Shown piece by piece: positions 1 to 8,681 of a stretch of 64,000 nucleotides of DNA. The notes under the pieces were generated by a model. The model saw only the letters and a list, made by a program, of their open reading frames with translations, made no database searches and had not been told where the DNA came from. This DNA comes from Nocardia sienata NBRC 100364 (GTDB lineage Bacteria > Actinomycetota > Actinomycetes > Mycobacteriales > Mycobacteriaceae), in NCBI RefSeq assembly GCF_001613205.1, contig NZ_BDBX01000035.1, positions 1 to 64,000 of the forward strand, written 5' to 3'. A program made the position numbers and the translations under genes. Position 1 is the stretch's first letter. Every line of letters begins with the position of its first letter.

Positions 1-730
1 CAGGCGAGGGGCCCGTCGACGGACCATCCGACCCGCGCGACGGCCTTGAACCGCCACCTTCGCCACCGGAGCTGCTGGCACGGCGGTCGAGCTCCGCTTG
101 CTCCCGACGGCTCAAGTCGTCCGCCGTAGGCCGAGTCCCCACCCCAACCGGATCGCCGGACCCGCTGGTATCACCAGCGCCGGTGGGTAGGTCCGGTCCC
201 CGCCCATCGGAACCCGGCCCATGCGACGACGCGGGCTGTCCATCCGCCCGTGGACCGGTCCGCGGCGGCGGCCATACCTGCACATCCGGCGAGGAGCCAT
301 CAGGCGTATGAACCCACCTGTTCGAGGGTCCGAAATAATGCCAACGCATACCAGGTGGCGGTGCAGTTGTGGGCTGTGGTGGCCGCAGTGTGGGTCCCGG
401 CAGAGAGGCTTGCCTACCCGGTTGGGCCCCGGCGCCCGGGCGGCCCCCCTCACCGAGTGACCGTGGGGCCGCGCTGTCTGGGCCAAGCCCGGCAGAATCA
501 CCCCGTCGATTCCCGAAAAAGGGAAGATAGTGCATCCAATGCGGGGCCTGATCGCCGTCCCCGCGAAGCAGCCCGTCGGCCGTTTGACTGTCTCTAGACC
601 TGAAGCGTCCCTCGAGGTCTCTCAACTTTCTGGGAAATTGTTCGAGCACGCTGGCCAGTGCGGGAAGCTTCTCTACGAGCTTCGCTTTACCGGCTCGAAG
701 TAGTCCCTTGAATCCGCCCGAACCCGCCAC
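1..730 (-). CDS. Low-complexity Pro/Gly/Ser-rich protein, 3' end beyond left edge
   Basis: The reverse strand is open from a GTG at 730 to the window edge, giving 243 visible codons. The GTG follows GGAGGAG by four bases, a good ribosome binding site; a TTG twelve bases upstream is an alternative. The visible protein begins with a basic helical stretch (GGFKGLLRAGKAKLVEKL), then a Pro/Gly/Ser-rich, probably disordered region with two Trp-rich islands (HWMHYLPFFG and MRWHYFGPSNRW), then a charged patch (DDLSRREQAELDRR). It is on the same strand and in the same frame as the T7SS-type gene ending at 1049, separated by about 320 bp with in-frame stops, so it may be a co-transcribed neighbour or the detached end of a longer ancestral protein. 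Codon use at the 5' end is less GC-biased at third positions than nearby housekeeping genes. I do not recognise a family. Confidence 0.6.
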   Translation of the reverse strand, partial: MAGSGGFKGLLRAGKAKLVEKLPALASVLEQFPRKLRDLEGRFRSRDSQTADGLLRGDGDQAPHWMHYLPFFGNRRGDSAGLGPDSAAPRSLGEGGRPGAGAQPGRQASLPGPTLRPPQPTTAPPPGMRWHYFGPSNRWVHTPDGSSPDVQVWPPPRTGPRADGQPASSHGPGSDGRGPDLPTGAGDTSGSGDPVGVGTRPTADDLSRREQAELDRRASSSGGEGGGSRPSRGSDGPSTGPSP

Positions 731-1048
731 TTGCTCCTCCAACCTCGAACGAGGCTTCCGTCATGCCCGCTTCTTCGTCACACTCGAGGTGCACTTACCG
801 TCTCGACGCAAACAGCGGGCCGCCGTTCACCCTGTTCCCCGCAGTTCGGCAACCCGGCTGGGTCGGCGAGAACAGTGCCCGAGCCAGTTTGTCGAACGAC
901 AGGTCCCCGTACCGCCGAAACCGCTACCTGTCGAGCTGGTCGTCAGGCCGCTCCCATTCTGAGCTATCCCCACGATCGGGGACTCACCACTGCGCAGGCA
1001 CTGAGTCGCGCCCCGCCCGCGCGGCCGTATAGCCAGGACGGGAGCGCA

Positions 1049-2791
1049 TTATGCCGACCCGCTCGCCGGCGGCCGGGTTTCCGCCCCGGAGGGGTCGCCC
1101 TCCTTGGCCGGCGCCGCGACAGGGACATCGTGGTCTCGGTCTCGGTTGTCTGTGGTGGACTTGTCGGCTGGGATATCCGGTGGGGGCACTGCGGTGCTGG
1201 GGGCAAAAACCTGCGGAGCCGTGGCCCGGGGGCTGTCGGGTGCCGCCTCTGTCCGAGGAGCACCACCACTCGTGCCGGGATCTTCCGCCGAGACCGCGGG
1301 CACTTTCTGGTCCGCATCTTTCGTGGCGGGTGCGACACGCCCCGCTTTGCCGCCCGCACGCGACCACGGTGTTTTCGAAACCTTCTTGTCCGAGGGTCGA
1401 GCGTCCGATCCAGCAGGGGCGCCTGTTCCACCTTGACCACCTGCACCGCGAGCTGCGCCGCTCTGGCCCTTTCCTGCCGCAGCGTCAGTGGGACGCTGTG
1501 CGTTCGAATTGGCCCCGGCCTGCGACGAACCGGCTGCCGACTGGGCGCCGGCAGCCGACTGGGCGCCGGCAGCCGACGGGGTGGACTGCGCTGTTGCCTG
1601 GGGCACCATTCCGGGACTCATACCGGCCTCGTGGTGCGTAGATGCCGCGTCGGCGGCAGTATCCGCGCCGGAGCTCGCGTTGTCCGGCGCAATCGATCTG
1701 GTGTCCGCTGTGATCCCGGCTTGACCGGAAGGATCTGGTCCACCCGCCGAGATACCCGCCGGCAGGGAAGCGCTTCCGGGTGCAGACGACGGAGCAGCTT
1801 CTGGTGGCACGGTAGCCGCCGGCCGACCCGCGCCGGAATCGGACGAGGTTTCAACCGGCGGCGCGGTGTCGCCGTTTGTACGTGGGTCTGCGGGCGCTGT
1901 GGAGCCGGACTCGCGGGCCGAGGCGCCCTCGGAAGGTGTTTCGATGGTCGACTGCCGCGCAGCGTCAGGTTGTTGCTGTGGGCCGGGCAGGAGATCGGGG
2001 AACATCGTCGTCAGCGGATTCGGCTGTGTAACGTTCACCGGCGGAGACACATTGGCCGGTCCAGGCAGTTCTTCGGTCGGCACTTCCAACCCCGGAGTAT
2101 TGAAGTCCAGCTCGGAGAGGCGGTTACCGAGTTTTGCGCCGTGCTCCTCCATATCGCGCACATGGTTTTCCAGGACCCTGATGGCCCGGTCGACTCCCTC
2201 GGGATCCATGTGCACCTTCGAGGAGGAGCCCGGTGTCGGCAGAGCCACATCGGGCGGGCGTAAAGCGTCCCGAAGGAACTCGTCGAACTTGTCGAGCATC
2301 GGCTCGAAAGCTTTGGCCATCAACTCGCCCGCGACGTACCACATAAGGAATTCGGCCATCGCCTTGGCGATCTGACGCGCCGCAGCCGCGAGCAGCGGGC
2401 CGGTGACCGGCCCGGCGGGTGTGAACATACTCGCGATAAAACTCGCGGCGAGCGCCGCTAATTCTACGAGAACGGCGATCTGTATCCCCTCGATGACATC
2501 CGCCGCGATATCGAGCGCAGTCGATGTCACATCGAATGCGGTTTCCAGCTCCGCCATCTTTCCGGTGGTATGGGACCACAGCACGAGAATACTTTGGTAG
2601 GAATCGCCGGACAGGACCGTTTCCATCTCTTCGAGAGTGACGGTCGAGTCATCGAAGGTCTTTCGAACATCCACGGCGAACTCATTGATGGCCTGCGCCA
2701 TCTCGCGAACCTGGTCCACGTCGATATCGGGATAAGGAATGCCCAGGGCATTGAGAAAGAACACAACCTCACTCGGTATGTGGATACTCAA
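1049..2791 (-). CDS. T7SS (ESX)-type protein with WXG100-like N-terminus and disordered tail
   Basis: 580 aa from a TTG start (ATTG-AGT) preceded by GAGAAGG eight bases upstream. Residues 1-180 are helical and match the layout I know from actinobacterial T7SS-associated proteins: a short N-terminus with NALGIPYPDIDVDQVREMA, a helical hairpin, then a hydrophobic Ala-rich stretch (ALAASFIASMFTPAGP) and a further helix pair. From about residue 230 the protein is Pro/Ala/Ser/Thr/Gly-rich and probably disordered, with an approximate repeat of SAAGAQ units near residue 420, and it ends without a recognisable toxin domain. Such N-terminal modules usually carry C-terminal effector domains, so this one is either a toxin that lost its tip or a structural secreted protein. 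The T7SS assignment is family inference; the Pro-rich tail is directly visible. Confidence 0.75.
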   Translation of the reverse strand: MSIHIPSEVVFFLNALGIPYPDIDVDQVREMAQAINEFAVDVRKTFDDSTVTLEEMETVLSGDSYQSILVLWSHTTGKMAELETAFDVTSTALDIAADVIEGIQIAVLVELAALAASFIASMFTPAGPVTGPLLAAAARQIAKAMAEFLMWYVAGELMAKAFEPMLDKFDEFLRDALRPPDVALPTPGSSSKVHMDPEGVDRAIRVLENHVRDMEEHGAKLGNRLSELDFNTPGLEVPTEELPGPANVSPPVNVTQPNPLTTMFPDLLPGPQQQPDAARQSTIETPSEGASARESGSTAPADPRTNGDTAPPVETSSDSGAGRPAATVPPEAAPSSAPGSASLPAGISAGGPDPSGQAGITADTRSIAPDNASSGADTAADAASTHHEAGMSPGMVPQATAQSTPSAAGAQSAAGAQSAAGSSQAGANSNAQRPTDAAAGKGQSGAARGAGGQGGTGAPAGSDARPSDKKVSKTPWSRAGGKAGRVAPATKDADQKVPAVSAEDPGTSGGAPRTEAAPDSPRATAPQVFAPSTAVPPPDIPADKSTTDNRDRDHDVPVAAPAKEGDPSGAETRPPASGSA

Positions 2792-3764
2792 TTCTCGAAC
2801 CTTCTCACCGCAGCGTGAACGGGTCGGCTGGGCCGTGAGTTACATCCGGACGACCGGTCAGGGCACGGCGGGTGCTGCGGGCCCTCCTTGCAGAGGTCAT
2901 CGAGCTCGCACTCCCCGCGACCGCGTAGAGCACCGGCGCGACGAGGGCCCAGACTGCCGCGACATTCGACTTCACGCACCTCGCTTCGTACACGTTCGTT
3001 CAGACAGCGCACCAACTCGCCATACCGATTCGGGCTCCGGACAGACTACCCAACCCCGGATTTCCGACTCATCGTTCATCGGCCCGCCGAACGCTGAGCG
3101 CGCTGTACCGGCGTACGTTCTGCGCCACCCCAACGGAGTCGAGGGATCGCCACCGAAAGATCATGGGAGGCGCGCGCTCCATTCGTCGCCGGATCCGTCC
3201 GACATCACCTCGCCCTGGCCGAGCGACCTGGGGGCGGGAGAGAAAACCACACTTATGCGCAGGTCGCCCGCGTTCCACCACATCCGGCGGGGAGAATTGC
3301 GGGTTGCACCGGCGCGCCGCCACGGAGCTACACGATGATCCCGACGCTCCGGCCGACACAGAGGAGAACCGGCGGGTCCGACTGTCGGAGCGCGGCGACG
3401 GTCCAGCTTCCGGAACGTCCCACTATCACCAACACCGGGAATACGAGCGTGACCTCTCCGGGCCGGCCATTCGGACATACGCGGCGGAGAGGAAAAGCCA
3501 CCAGGCTCGGAGCACATCCCCGACCGAGCAGCGGGAGAGTGCGCCAAACCGCCGAACCGCGGAGAATCACCAGTTCACAGCACACTCCGGGCGGCCCCGG
3601 TACCCACGACGAACCTGCGAAGCGCGAGACCGACGCGGGAAGGAACCGAGCTCGGGCGTCGGGTCACCACAGGCGGGCCACACTTTTCGGCACGACGCCA
3701 GCGGCCCGCCGTCGATGGCAACGGTCGAGTGTTCGCCACCGATGGGACGTACGGAATCCGCTGT
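2792..3764. other. No supportable gene (about 970 bp)
   Basis: Several overlapping reading frames are open here on both strands, but they are Arg/Pro/Ser-rich, have no convincing ribosome binding site, and show none of the third-position GC bias or domain signatures of neighbouring genes. I see no tRNA-like fold, terminator or transposase remnant. It is probably a long regulatory or decayed intergenic segment between the minus-strand T7SS-type gene and the plus-strand oxygenase. Confidence 0.4.
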
Positions 3765-3770
3765 TATTCT
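3765..3770 (+). promoter_or_regulatory. -10 element (TATTCT) of leaderless oxygenase mRNA
   Basis: TATTCT is followed by exactly six bases and then the ATG at 3777, the geometry of leaderless actinobacterial transcripts. It supports 3777 over the upstream ATG at 3729 as the true start. Confidence 0.5.
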
Positions 3771-3776
3771 TCGAGG

Positions 3777-4622
3777 ATGACGGTGGCACTGGATGTTTCG
3801 TGGGGGGGCCGTATCGAGTCGTGGATCAACGAAAACCTCGAGCAGGGCCATTCTGTCGACTCGATCATCGAATCCATGATCAACGAGGGTTTGGCCGAGG
3901 AAACGGCTACCGCAGCGGTACTCTCCTTGCTGAGGGGGGAAATTCCGGGCGACTCCGCCTACGAATACGATCCGAGCCCCGTGTCGCGGGAACGAGTTGT
4001 TCATGCCCACGACCGCATGATCCCCGTGCTACTGCGAGTGGAACAGCCGCAACTGATCCTTTTCGACAACGTCTTCTCGGCCGATGAGTGCGATCAGGTG
4101 ATCGAGATGGCGCGAGATCGACTGCAACCTTCCGCGACCATCGACCCCGCCACCGGAAAGCTCGAACAAGCGGAGAACCGAACCAGCGAGAGCTGCACCT
4201 TCGCAGTGTCCGAGAACTCGTTCGTCGACAATCTCGACCGGCGAATATCCGCCCTGATGAACTGGCCGTTGGAGAAAGGCGAAGGTCTACAGGTTGTGCA
4301 CTACAAACCCGGCGGGCGGTACGGGTCTCATTTCGACTACTTTCCGCCGGCGGATCCCGGCTGCATTCCCCATCTCGTCTGCGGTGGACAGCGGATCGCG
4401 ACTCTCATTGTTTATCTCAATGACGTCGAGGCCGGCGGCGAAACATTCTTCTCCCGAGCCGGCATATCATTTTCCCCACGCAAGGGCCAGGCACTATATT
4501 TCCGGTACTTCAACAAGCGGGGTCAACTCGATCCGGCGACCCAACACGCCGGGCAGCCGGTCCTTTCCGGCGAAAAATGGATAATAAACAAGTGGATGCG
4601 CCGATACGGCATCACCGACTGA
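3777..4622 (+). CDS. 2-oxoglutarate/Fe(II) oxygenase, prolyl 4-hydroxylase-like
   Basis: 281 aa. The C-terminal half is a P4H-type double-stranded beta-helix: iron ligands H185 and D187 (GSHFDYF) and H257 (TQHAGQPV), with K267 (SGEKWI) placed to bind the 2-oxoglutarate carboxylate; AGGETFFSRAG is the usual core strand. Family members hydroxylate prolyl residues or related substrates using O2 and 2-oxoglutarate. Residues 1-60 form a small acidic helical domain (NENLEQGHSVDSIIESM) that may recruit substrate. There is no signal peptide, so it acts in the cytoplasm. The start is chosen on the -10 element six bases upstream. The next gene, 131 bp downstream, is a glycosyltransferase. The natural substrate is not known from sequence. 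Confidence 0.88.
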   Translation: MTVALDVSWGGRIESWINENLEQGHSVDSIIESMINEGLAEETATAAVLSLLRGEIPGDSAYEYDPSPVSRERVVHAHDRMIPVLLRVEQPQLILFDNVFSADECDQVIEMARDRLQPSATIDPATGKLEQAENRTSESCTFAVSENSFVDNLDRRISALMNWPLEKGEGLQVVHYKPGGRYGSHFDYFPPADPGCIPHLVCGGQRIATLIVYLNDVEAGGETFFSRAGISFSPRKGQALYFRYFNKRGQLDPATQHAGQPVLSGEKWIINKWMRRYGITD

Positions 4623-4741
4623 TCAGGAGAATTCACTTACCTGAGTTATGCCGAGACCGCCGTAATCGAACCCAACCAGCAAATCCACTCGACCGGCCCG
4701 GTTCGTCGGAATATTTCGGCTTCCATTCATCCTTACGATGT

Positions 4742-4747
4742 TAGGCT
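4742..4747 (+). promoter_or_regulatory. -10 element (TAGGCT) of leaderless glycosyltransferase mRNA
   Basis: TAGGCT, six bases, then GTG at 4754. The same spacing precedes the oxygenase gene, so the two genes probably have separate but similarly built promoters. Confidence 0.45.
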
Positions 4748-4753
4748 TCAACC

Positions 4754-5668
4754 GTGGACACGAATTACTCACCCCCGGTTTCACATGACCTACTCATATG
4801 CTCGACGATGATGAATCCGGATCCGGGTCTCCACTGTTGGATCGAGTATCATCTACGTCGGGCGGATGCGATCTTGATTTTCATGGACGACCCCGGCCAA
4901 CGACCGCTGTTCGAGCCGTTCGCGCGGGATGATCGGGTTCTGCTGATGCCAGGTGTCACAGCGCGCACCGACAGGACACCATCCGGGCTTTTCAACCGCG
5001 AGGTCGCCAATTATCAGAAGGCGGTTTCGTACGCTCTCGACATAGGGATCTCTTGGCTCATCCCCTTGGACGACGACGAGATCCTATACGACGAAGGCGA
5101 TCACAGCTGGAAGACGCTGGACAACGTGGGGCACGTGACCTTCACGAATCATGAAGCAGTCCCCCTGGGTCACAAGGTCGCCAATCGTTTCACCGATTGC
5201 CTGCTTTTCCGCCTCAACGGCCGCACCGATTTCATGGCGTACGGCAATGGCAAGAGTGCCGTACGCGTATCTCCCGGGGTGAAATCGGGAGTACATTCGT
5301 TCAGCGGCTACCAGGGTGAACATCACACCGTCGATCAACCGGCCATTCTGCACTATCCGAACCCATCATTCGACAGCTGGGTCGACAAATTCGGCAATTT
5401 CGACGCCTTTTCCGATTTCTGGTGGGACAACCCGGACTGTCCCATCGTAATACAGTTCATGCTGCGGTCCAGAGACTTGCTGCGCGCGGCCGGGGAAACC
5501 GGCAACTGGGATGAGGCACGGGACTACTTCGCGTCGTGGAGTCTCGATCCCGCGACCCGCGATATGCTGTTGGAAACAGAGGTGTTGAGGCACTACGATC
5601 CTATGGCGGAGCTTCGCAATAGCCATTACGCCCGAGCGGCGAAGTCCGGGGGCAGTTCCGATCGGTAG
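4754..5668 (+). CDS. Glycosyltransferase (GT-A fold, GT92/Glyco_tranf_2_4-like)
   Basis: 304 aa, GTG start. Residues 10-115 give a GT-A style nucleotide-sugar binding half: an N-terminal strand (HDLLICSTMMNP), the acceptor-family signature around GLHCWIEYHL, and the metal-binding acidic cluster in WLIPLDDDEILY (D106-D108). HYPNPSFDSWVDKFGNF and the Asp/Trp-rich FSDFWWDNPDCP follow in the second half. Related families transfer a hexose from a UDP-sugar. No membrane segment or signal peptide is visible, so it is cytosolic. Its position right after a prolyl-hydroxylase-like enzyme suggests the two may modify the same protein or peptide in sequence (hydroxylate, then glycosylate), which is inference only. 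Confidence 0.75.
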   Translation: MDTNYSPPVSHDLLICSTMMNPDPGLHCWIEYHLRRADAILIFMDDPGQRPLFEPFARDDRVLLMPGVTARTDRTPSGLFNREVANYQKAVSYALDIGISWLIPLDDDEILYDEGDHSWKTLDNVGHVTFTNHEAVPLGHKVANRFTDCLLFRLNGRTDFMAYGNGKSAVRVSPGVKSGVHSFSGYQGEHHTVDQPAILHYPNPSFDSWVDKFGNFDAFSDFWWDNPDCPIVIQFMLRSRDLLRAAGETGNWDEARDYFASWSLDPATRDMLLETEVLRHYDPMAELRNSHYARAAKSGGSSDR

Positions 5669-5686
5669 GCGCGACACCGCGTTCGC

Positions 5687-5692
5687 TAGGGT
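5687..5692 (+). promoter_or_regulatory. Possible -10 element (TAGGGT) of argS
   Basis: TAGGGT lies eight bases before the GTG start at 5701. There is no Shine-Dalgarno sequence; the bases just upstream are pyrimidine-rich (TCTCCTCC), so leaderless initiation is the likeliest reading. Confidence 0.35.
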
Positions 5693-5700
5693 TCTCCTCC

Positions 5701-7425
5701 GTGGGCACCCCCGAGCAGATACTGTCCGAACGCCTCGCGCACGCCTTTGAGGCCGTGGTCGGCGAACCCCTCGACCCGCTCGTCCAGCGATCGCAGTTCG
5801 CCGACTACCAGTCGAATGCCGCCCTGGGATCGGCCAAGCGCCTGGGCCGCAAACCCCGCGACCTCGCGGCCGCGGTGCTGGCCGCCGCCGACCTCGACGA
5901 TCTGGTGGAGCACACCGAGATCTCCGGACCTGGGTTCATCAATGTGACGCTGCGACCACAGGTTCTCGGCGAGATGATCGGCGCGGCCGGCGCCGACGGC
6001 CGCCTGGGTGTCCCGCCCGTCGCGGACCCGGAAACCGTGGTGGTCGACTATTCGGCGCCGAACACCGCCAAGGAGATGCACGTCGGACATCTCCGCAGCA
6101 CGATCATCGGCGACGCCGCGGTGCGGATCACCGAGTGGCTGGGGCATCGGGTGATCAAGCGGAATCACCTGGGCGACTGGGGCACTCCGTTCGGCATGCT
6201 CATCGAGCATCTGCTCGATATCGGCGAGGCGGAGGCCGCCGCCGAACTGTCCGTCGGCGACCTGAACGCCTTCTACACCGCGGCCCGGCGCAAATTCGAC
6301 GGCTCCGACGACTTCAAGGAACGCTCGCGGCGGCGGGTGGTCCTGCTGCAGGGCGGTGACGAGGCCACCCTCCGGCTGTGGCGGTTGCTGGTCGCCGAGT
6401 CGAAGCAGTACTTCATGAAGGTGTACGACAGTCTCGACGTCCGGTTGGTCGAAGCCGATTTCGTCGGCGAGAGCGCCTACAACGACGAACTCGCGTCGGT
6501 GATCGCGGAGCTGGACCGGCTCGGGCTGCTGCGCACCAGCGAGGGCGCCGATTGCGTGTTTCCCGCGGGGTTCACCGGCCGCGACGGCGCGCCGCTGCCG
6601 CTGATCGTCCGCAAGAGCGACGGCGGGTACGGCTACGCCACCACCGATCTCGCCGCGATCCGCGACCGGCTCACCACGCTGGGCGCCACCCGGCTGCTCT
6701 ATGTGGTGGGTATGCCGCAGCAGCAACATTTCGCGATGGTGTTCACGACCGCCCGGGAGGCCGGCTGGCTCGCCCCACCGGCGCGTGCCGCGCATATCGG
6801 ATTCGGGTCCGTGCTCGGCGCCGACGGTAAAGTGCTGCGCAGCCGGGCCGGAGGGACGATCAAACTCGTCGACCTGCTCGACGAGGCGGTGGACCGGGCG
6901 ACCCGGGCCATCGCGGAGAAGAATCCCCAGCTCGACGCCGGGTCCCGCGCCGAGGTCGCCCGCGCGGTGGGTATCGGGGCGATCAAATACGCGGACCTCT
7001 CCACCGACCGCCTCCGTGACTACACCTTCGACTTCGACCGTATGCTCTCCTTCGAGGGCAATACCGCCCCCTACCTCCAGTACGCGCACGCCCGTATTCG
7101 GTCGATATTCCGGCGTGGCGGCGTAACCCCCGGCTACGACGGCACACCGGTACAGATCCAGGAGCCGGCGGAACGGGCGCTGGCGCTCGAGCTGCTCGCA
7201 TTCCCCGATATCGTCGCCGCGGTGTCGGAGACCATGGAGTTCCATCGGCTCGCGAACTATCTCTTCGCGCTGGCGACGGCGTTCACCGCGTTCTACGAAC
7301 GCTGCCCGGTCCTGAAAGCCGAAGAACCGAGTCGGACCAGTCGCTTGGCCCTGTGCGACCTCACCGCCCGCACCCTGGCAACCGGTCTCAACCTGCTGGG
7401 GATATCGGCTCCCGATACGATGTAG
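5701..7425 (+). CDS. argS: Arginyl-tRNA synthetase
   Basis: 574 aa class I aminoacyl-tRNA synthetase charging tRNA-Arg. The N-terminal additional domain (1-110) is followed by the ATP-binding signature HVGH (127-130, in SAPNTAKEMHVGHLRST) and the Rossmann core (NHLGDWGTPFGML). The KMSK counterpart is the usual degenerate ArgS form (GADGKVLRSRAGG), and the C-terminal anticodon-binding domain carries YADLSTDRLRDYTFDFDRML and YLQYAHARIRS. Length is normal. In this group the housekeeping argS usually sits beside lysA, hom and thrC; here the neighbours are accessory genes (a glycosyltransferase and a papain-fold protein), so this may be a second copy. All core motifs look intact, so it should be active. 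Confidence 0.95.
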   Translation: MGTPEQILSERLAHAFEAVVGEPLDPLVQRSQFADYQSNAALGSAKRLGRKPRDLAAAVLAAADLDDLVEHTEISGPGFINVTLRPQVLGEMIGAAGADGRLGVPPVADPETVVVDYSAPNTAKEMHVGHLRSTIIGDAAVRITEWLGHRVIKRNHLGDWGTPFGMLIEHLLDIGEAEAAAELSVGDLNAFYTAARRKFDGSDDFKERSRRRVVLLQGGDEATLRLWRLLVAESKQYFMKVYDSLDVRLVEADFVGESAYNDELASVIAELDRLGLLRTSEGADCVFPAGFTGRDGAPLPLIVRKSDGGYGYATTDLAAIRDRLTTLGATRLLYVVGMPQQQHFAMVFTTAREAGWLAPPARAAHIGFGSVLGADGKVLRSRAGGTIKLVDLLDEAVDRATRAIAEKNPQLDAGSRAEVARAVGIGAIKYADLSTDRLRDYTFDFDRMLSFEGNTAPYLQYAHARIRSIFRRGGVTPGYDGTPVQIQEPAERALALELLAFPDIVAAVSETMEFHRLANYLFALATAFTAFYERCPVLKAEEPSRTSRLALCDLTARTLATGLNLLGISAPDTM

Positions 7426-7530
7426 CGCTCCGACCACTGCTTCGGCCTCCCGACCGGAAGCGGGTGGAATCGTGACAGTGATGTGCGCCATCGCGGGCGG
7501 TCTCGGTGTCGAATACCCCTGCTACGACCG

Positions 7531-7536
7531 TATATT
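7531..7536 (+). promoter_or_regulatory. -10 element (TATATT) of first papain-fold gene
   Basis: TATATT, six bases, then ATG at 7543. The paralogue at 11802 has TATCCT at exactly the same distance, so both genes appear to be leaderless. Confidence 0.55.
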
Positions 7537-7542
7537 AGTGCT

Positions 7543-8508
7543 ATGCCGATCAACAGGGCCGACGCAACCCTCGGACAGGCGTTGCGTCGGCTTTCCGTTG
7601 CCGTTGACGACGTCGCAGAGGTGCTCTTTCGCGATACCGGACGGATAGCGCGGCGCACGAATCGCGCCGGCACCGAGCTACGCAACAGCGACCAGGTAGG
7701 CCTGGTCTTGGCGAAGATGGACAAACTGGACAAGCGATCCACCGCCATACGCCGCAGCGGGGTCAAGGCGGCCGAGCCTGCCGTCTGGGTGACGAAAATG
7801 CGCGGAAAGTGGCGGCAACCTCCCGTACTACGGGTGGAAAACGGTCCCGCCCGGATCGCCGACGAGCTCGAACGCATATATCTCGACGGGGACAAGGCCC
7901 GGTGGGCGAACTACGACCCCAAGCTGTACGAGAAAGGTCATCGAGCGCTCGAAAAGTGGCTGAAGGCAGAAGGACCGCTCGCCCCGCTGAGCGAGCACTA
8001 CGGTCTGAACTGCTGGGAGATGATCGGTTACGCCGCCGTGCGGTGCGGCGTCCTGGACAAACACCGGGCACGGGAATTACTGGAAGTCCCTCGGCGACCG
8101 CTCACCGAAGGCGCGAATTACGACTATTACCTGGACGCGTGGTTGCCGCGCATGGGGGATTGGCTCATCCCGGAGGGCCGTCGCACCTACACCGGAAAGC
8201 CCGAAGATCCATTACCCGAACGCGGCGATATCGTCATGTGGAACGGCAATGCCGAACATGTCACGATGGCAACAGGGCGTCTGGGGGACGACGGTTCACC
8301 CGAGGTGTATTCGTTCTGGTACGCACCGAAAGACCCGCTCGTCTGGGACGAGGGCACCAAGTCGTATTCCGCGGTCTGCGATGCCGTACAGAAGACGACC
8401 GTGCGGGAATTGACCGAGGCGATGCACACCTTGCGCGACAAGGACGGTAATCGCATCTATCCGCCCAGCATGGCCATGGAGGTCGTGTTCGGTCGCGGTC
8501 CCTGGTGA
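7543..8508 (+). CDS. NlpC/P60- or CHAP-like (papain-fold) putative cysteine hydrolase, paralogue 1
   Basis: 321 aa, unrecognised family. The C-terminal half has the layout of papain-fold peptidoglycan hydrolases: a Cys at the N-terminus of a helix (GLNCWEMIGYAA, C157), then a beta-hairpin with the classic RGDIVMW...EHVTMATG pattern (H239), then a polar strand (EVYSFWYAPK). Residues 1-80 are a basic amphipathic helical region (LRRLSVAVDDVAEVLFRDTGRIARR) with no signal peptide or membrane segment. The start at 7543 is fixed by the -10 element and by alignment with the paralogue at 11802-12722, which matches residue for residue at the N-terminus. Possible roles are a cell-wall hydrolase, a peptidase or transglutaminase-like enzyme, or an effector exported without a Sec signal; sequence does not decide. 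Confidence 0.75.
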   Translation: MPINRADATLGQALRRLSVAVDDVAEVLFRDTGRIARRTNRAGTELRNSDQVGLVLAKMDKLDKRSTAIRRSGVKAAEPAVWVTKMRGKWRQPPVLRVENGPARIADELERIYLDGDKARWANYDPKLYEKGHRALEKWLKAEGPLAPLSEHYGLNCWEMIGYAAVRCGVLDKHRARELLEVPRRPLTEGANYDYYLDAWLPRMGDWLIPEGRRTYTGKPEDPLPERGDIVMWNGNAEHVTMATGRLGDDGSPEVYSFWYAPKDPLVWDEGTKSYSAVCDAVQKTTVRELTEAMHTLRDKDGNRIYPPSMAMEVVFGRGPW

Positions 8509-8681
8509 ACGGACTTCGCCGGAGGCACCGTACTCCGCTCCGCGGAGCCGGAACGGCGAAAACCCACCCCGCGGCCGCGCGGTAGCCTCTGCCCCGACCC
8601 GGCGCGATTTCGGGCTACCGGCGAGTAACAAAGACTCCTACACTCGGCTATGACTGTCATCACTCACGAGGGAGTCAAGCT

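Noticed and set aside
731..2263. 510-codon plus-strand open frame
   Set aside because: It is an antisense shadow of the minus-strand T7SS-type gene; Arg/Gly/Cys-rich composition and no ribosome binding site.
5686..7491. 601-codon minus-strand open frame
   Set aside because: Lies opposite the unmistakable argS; composition (Arg, Gly, His, Glu) is typical of the antisense of high-GC genes.
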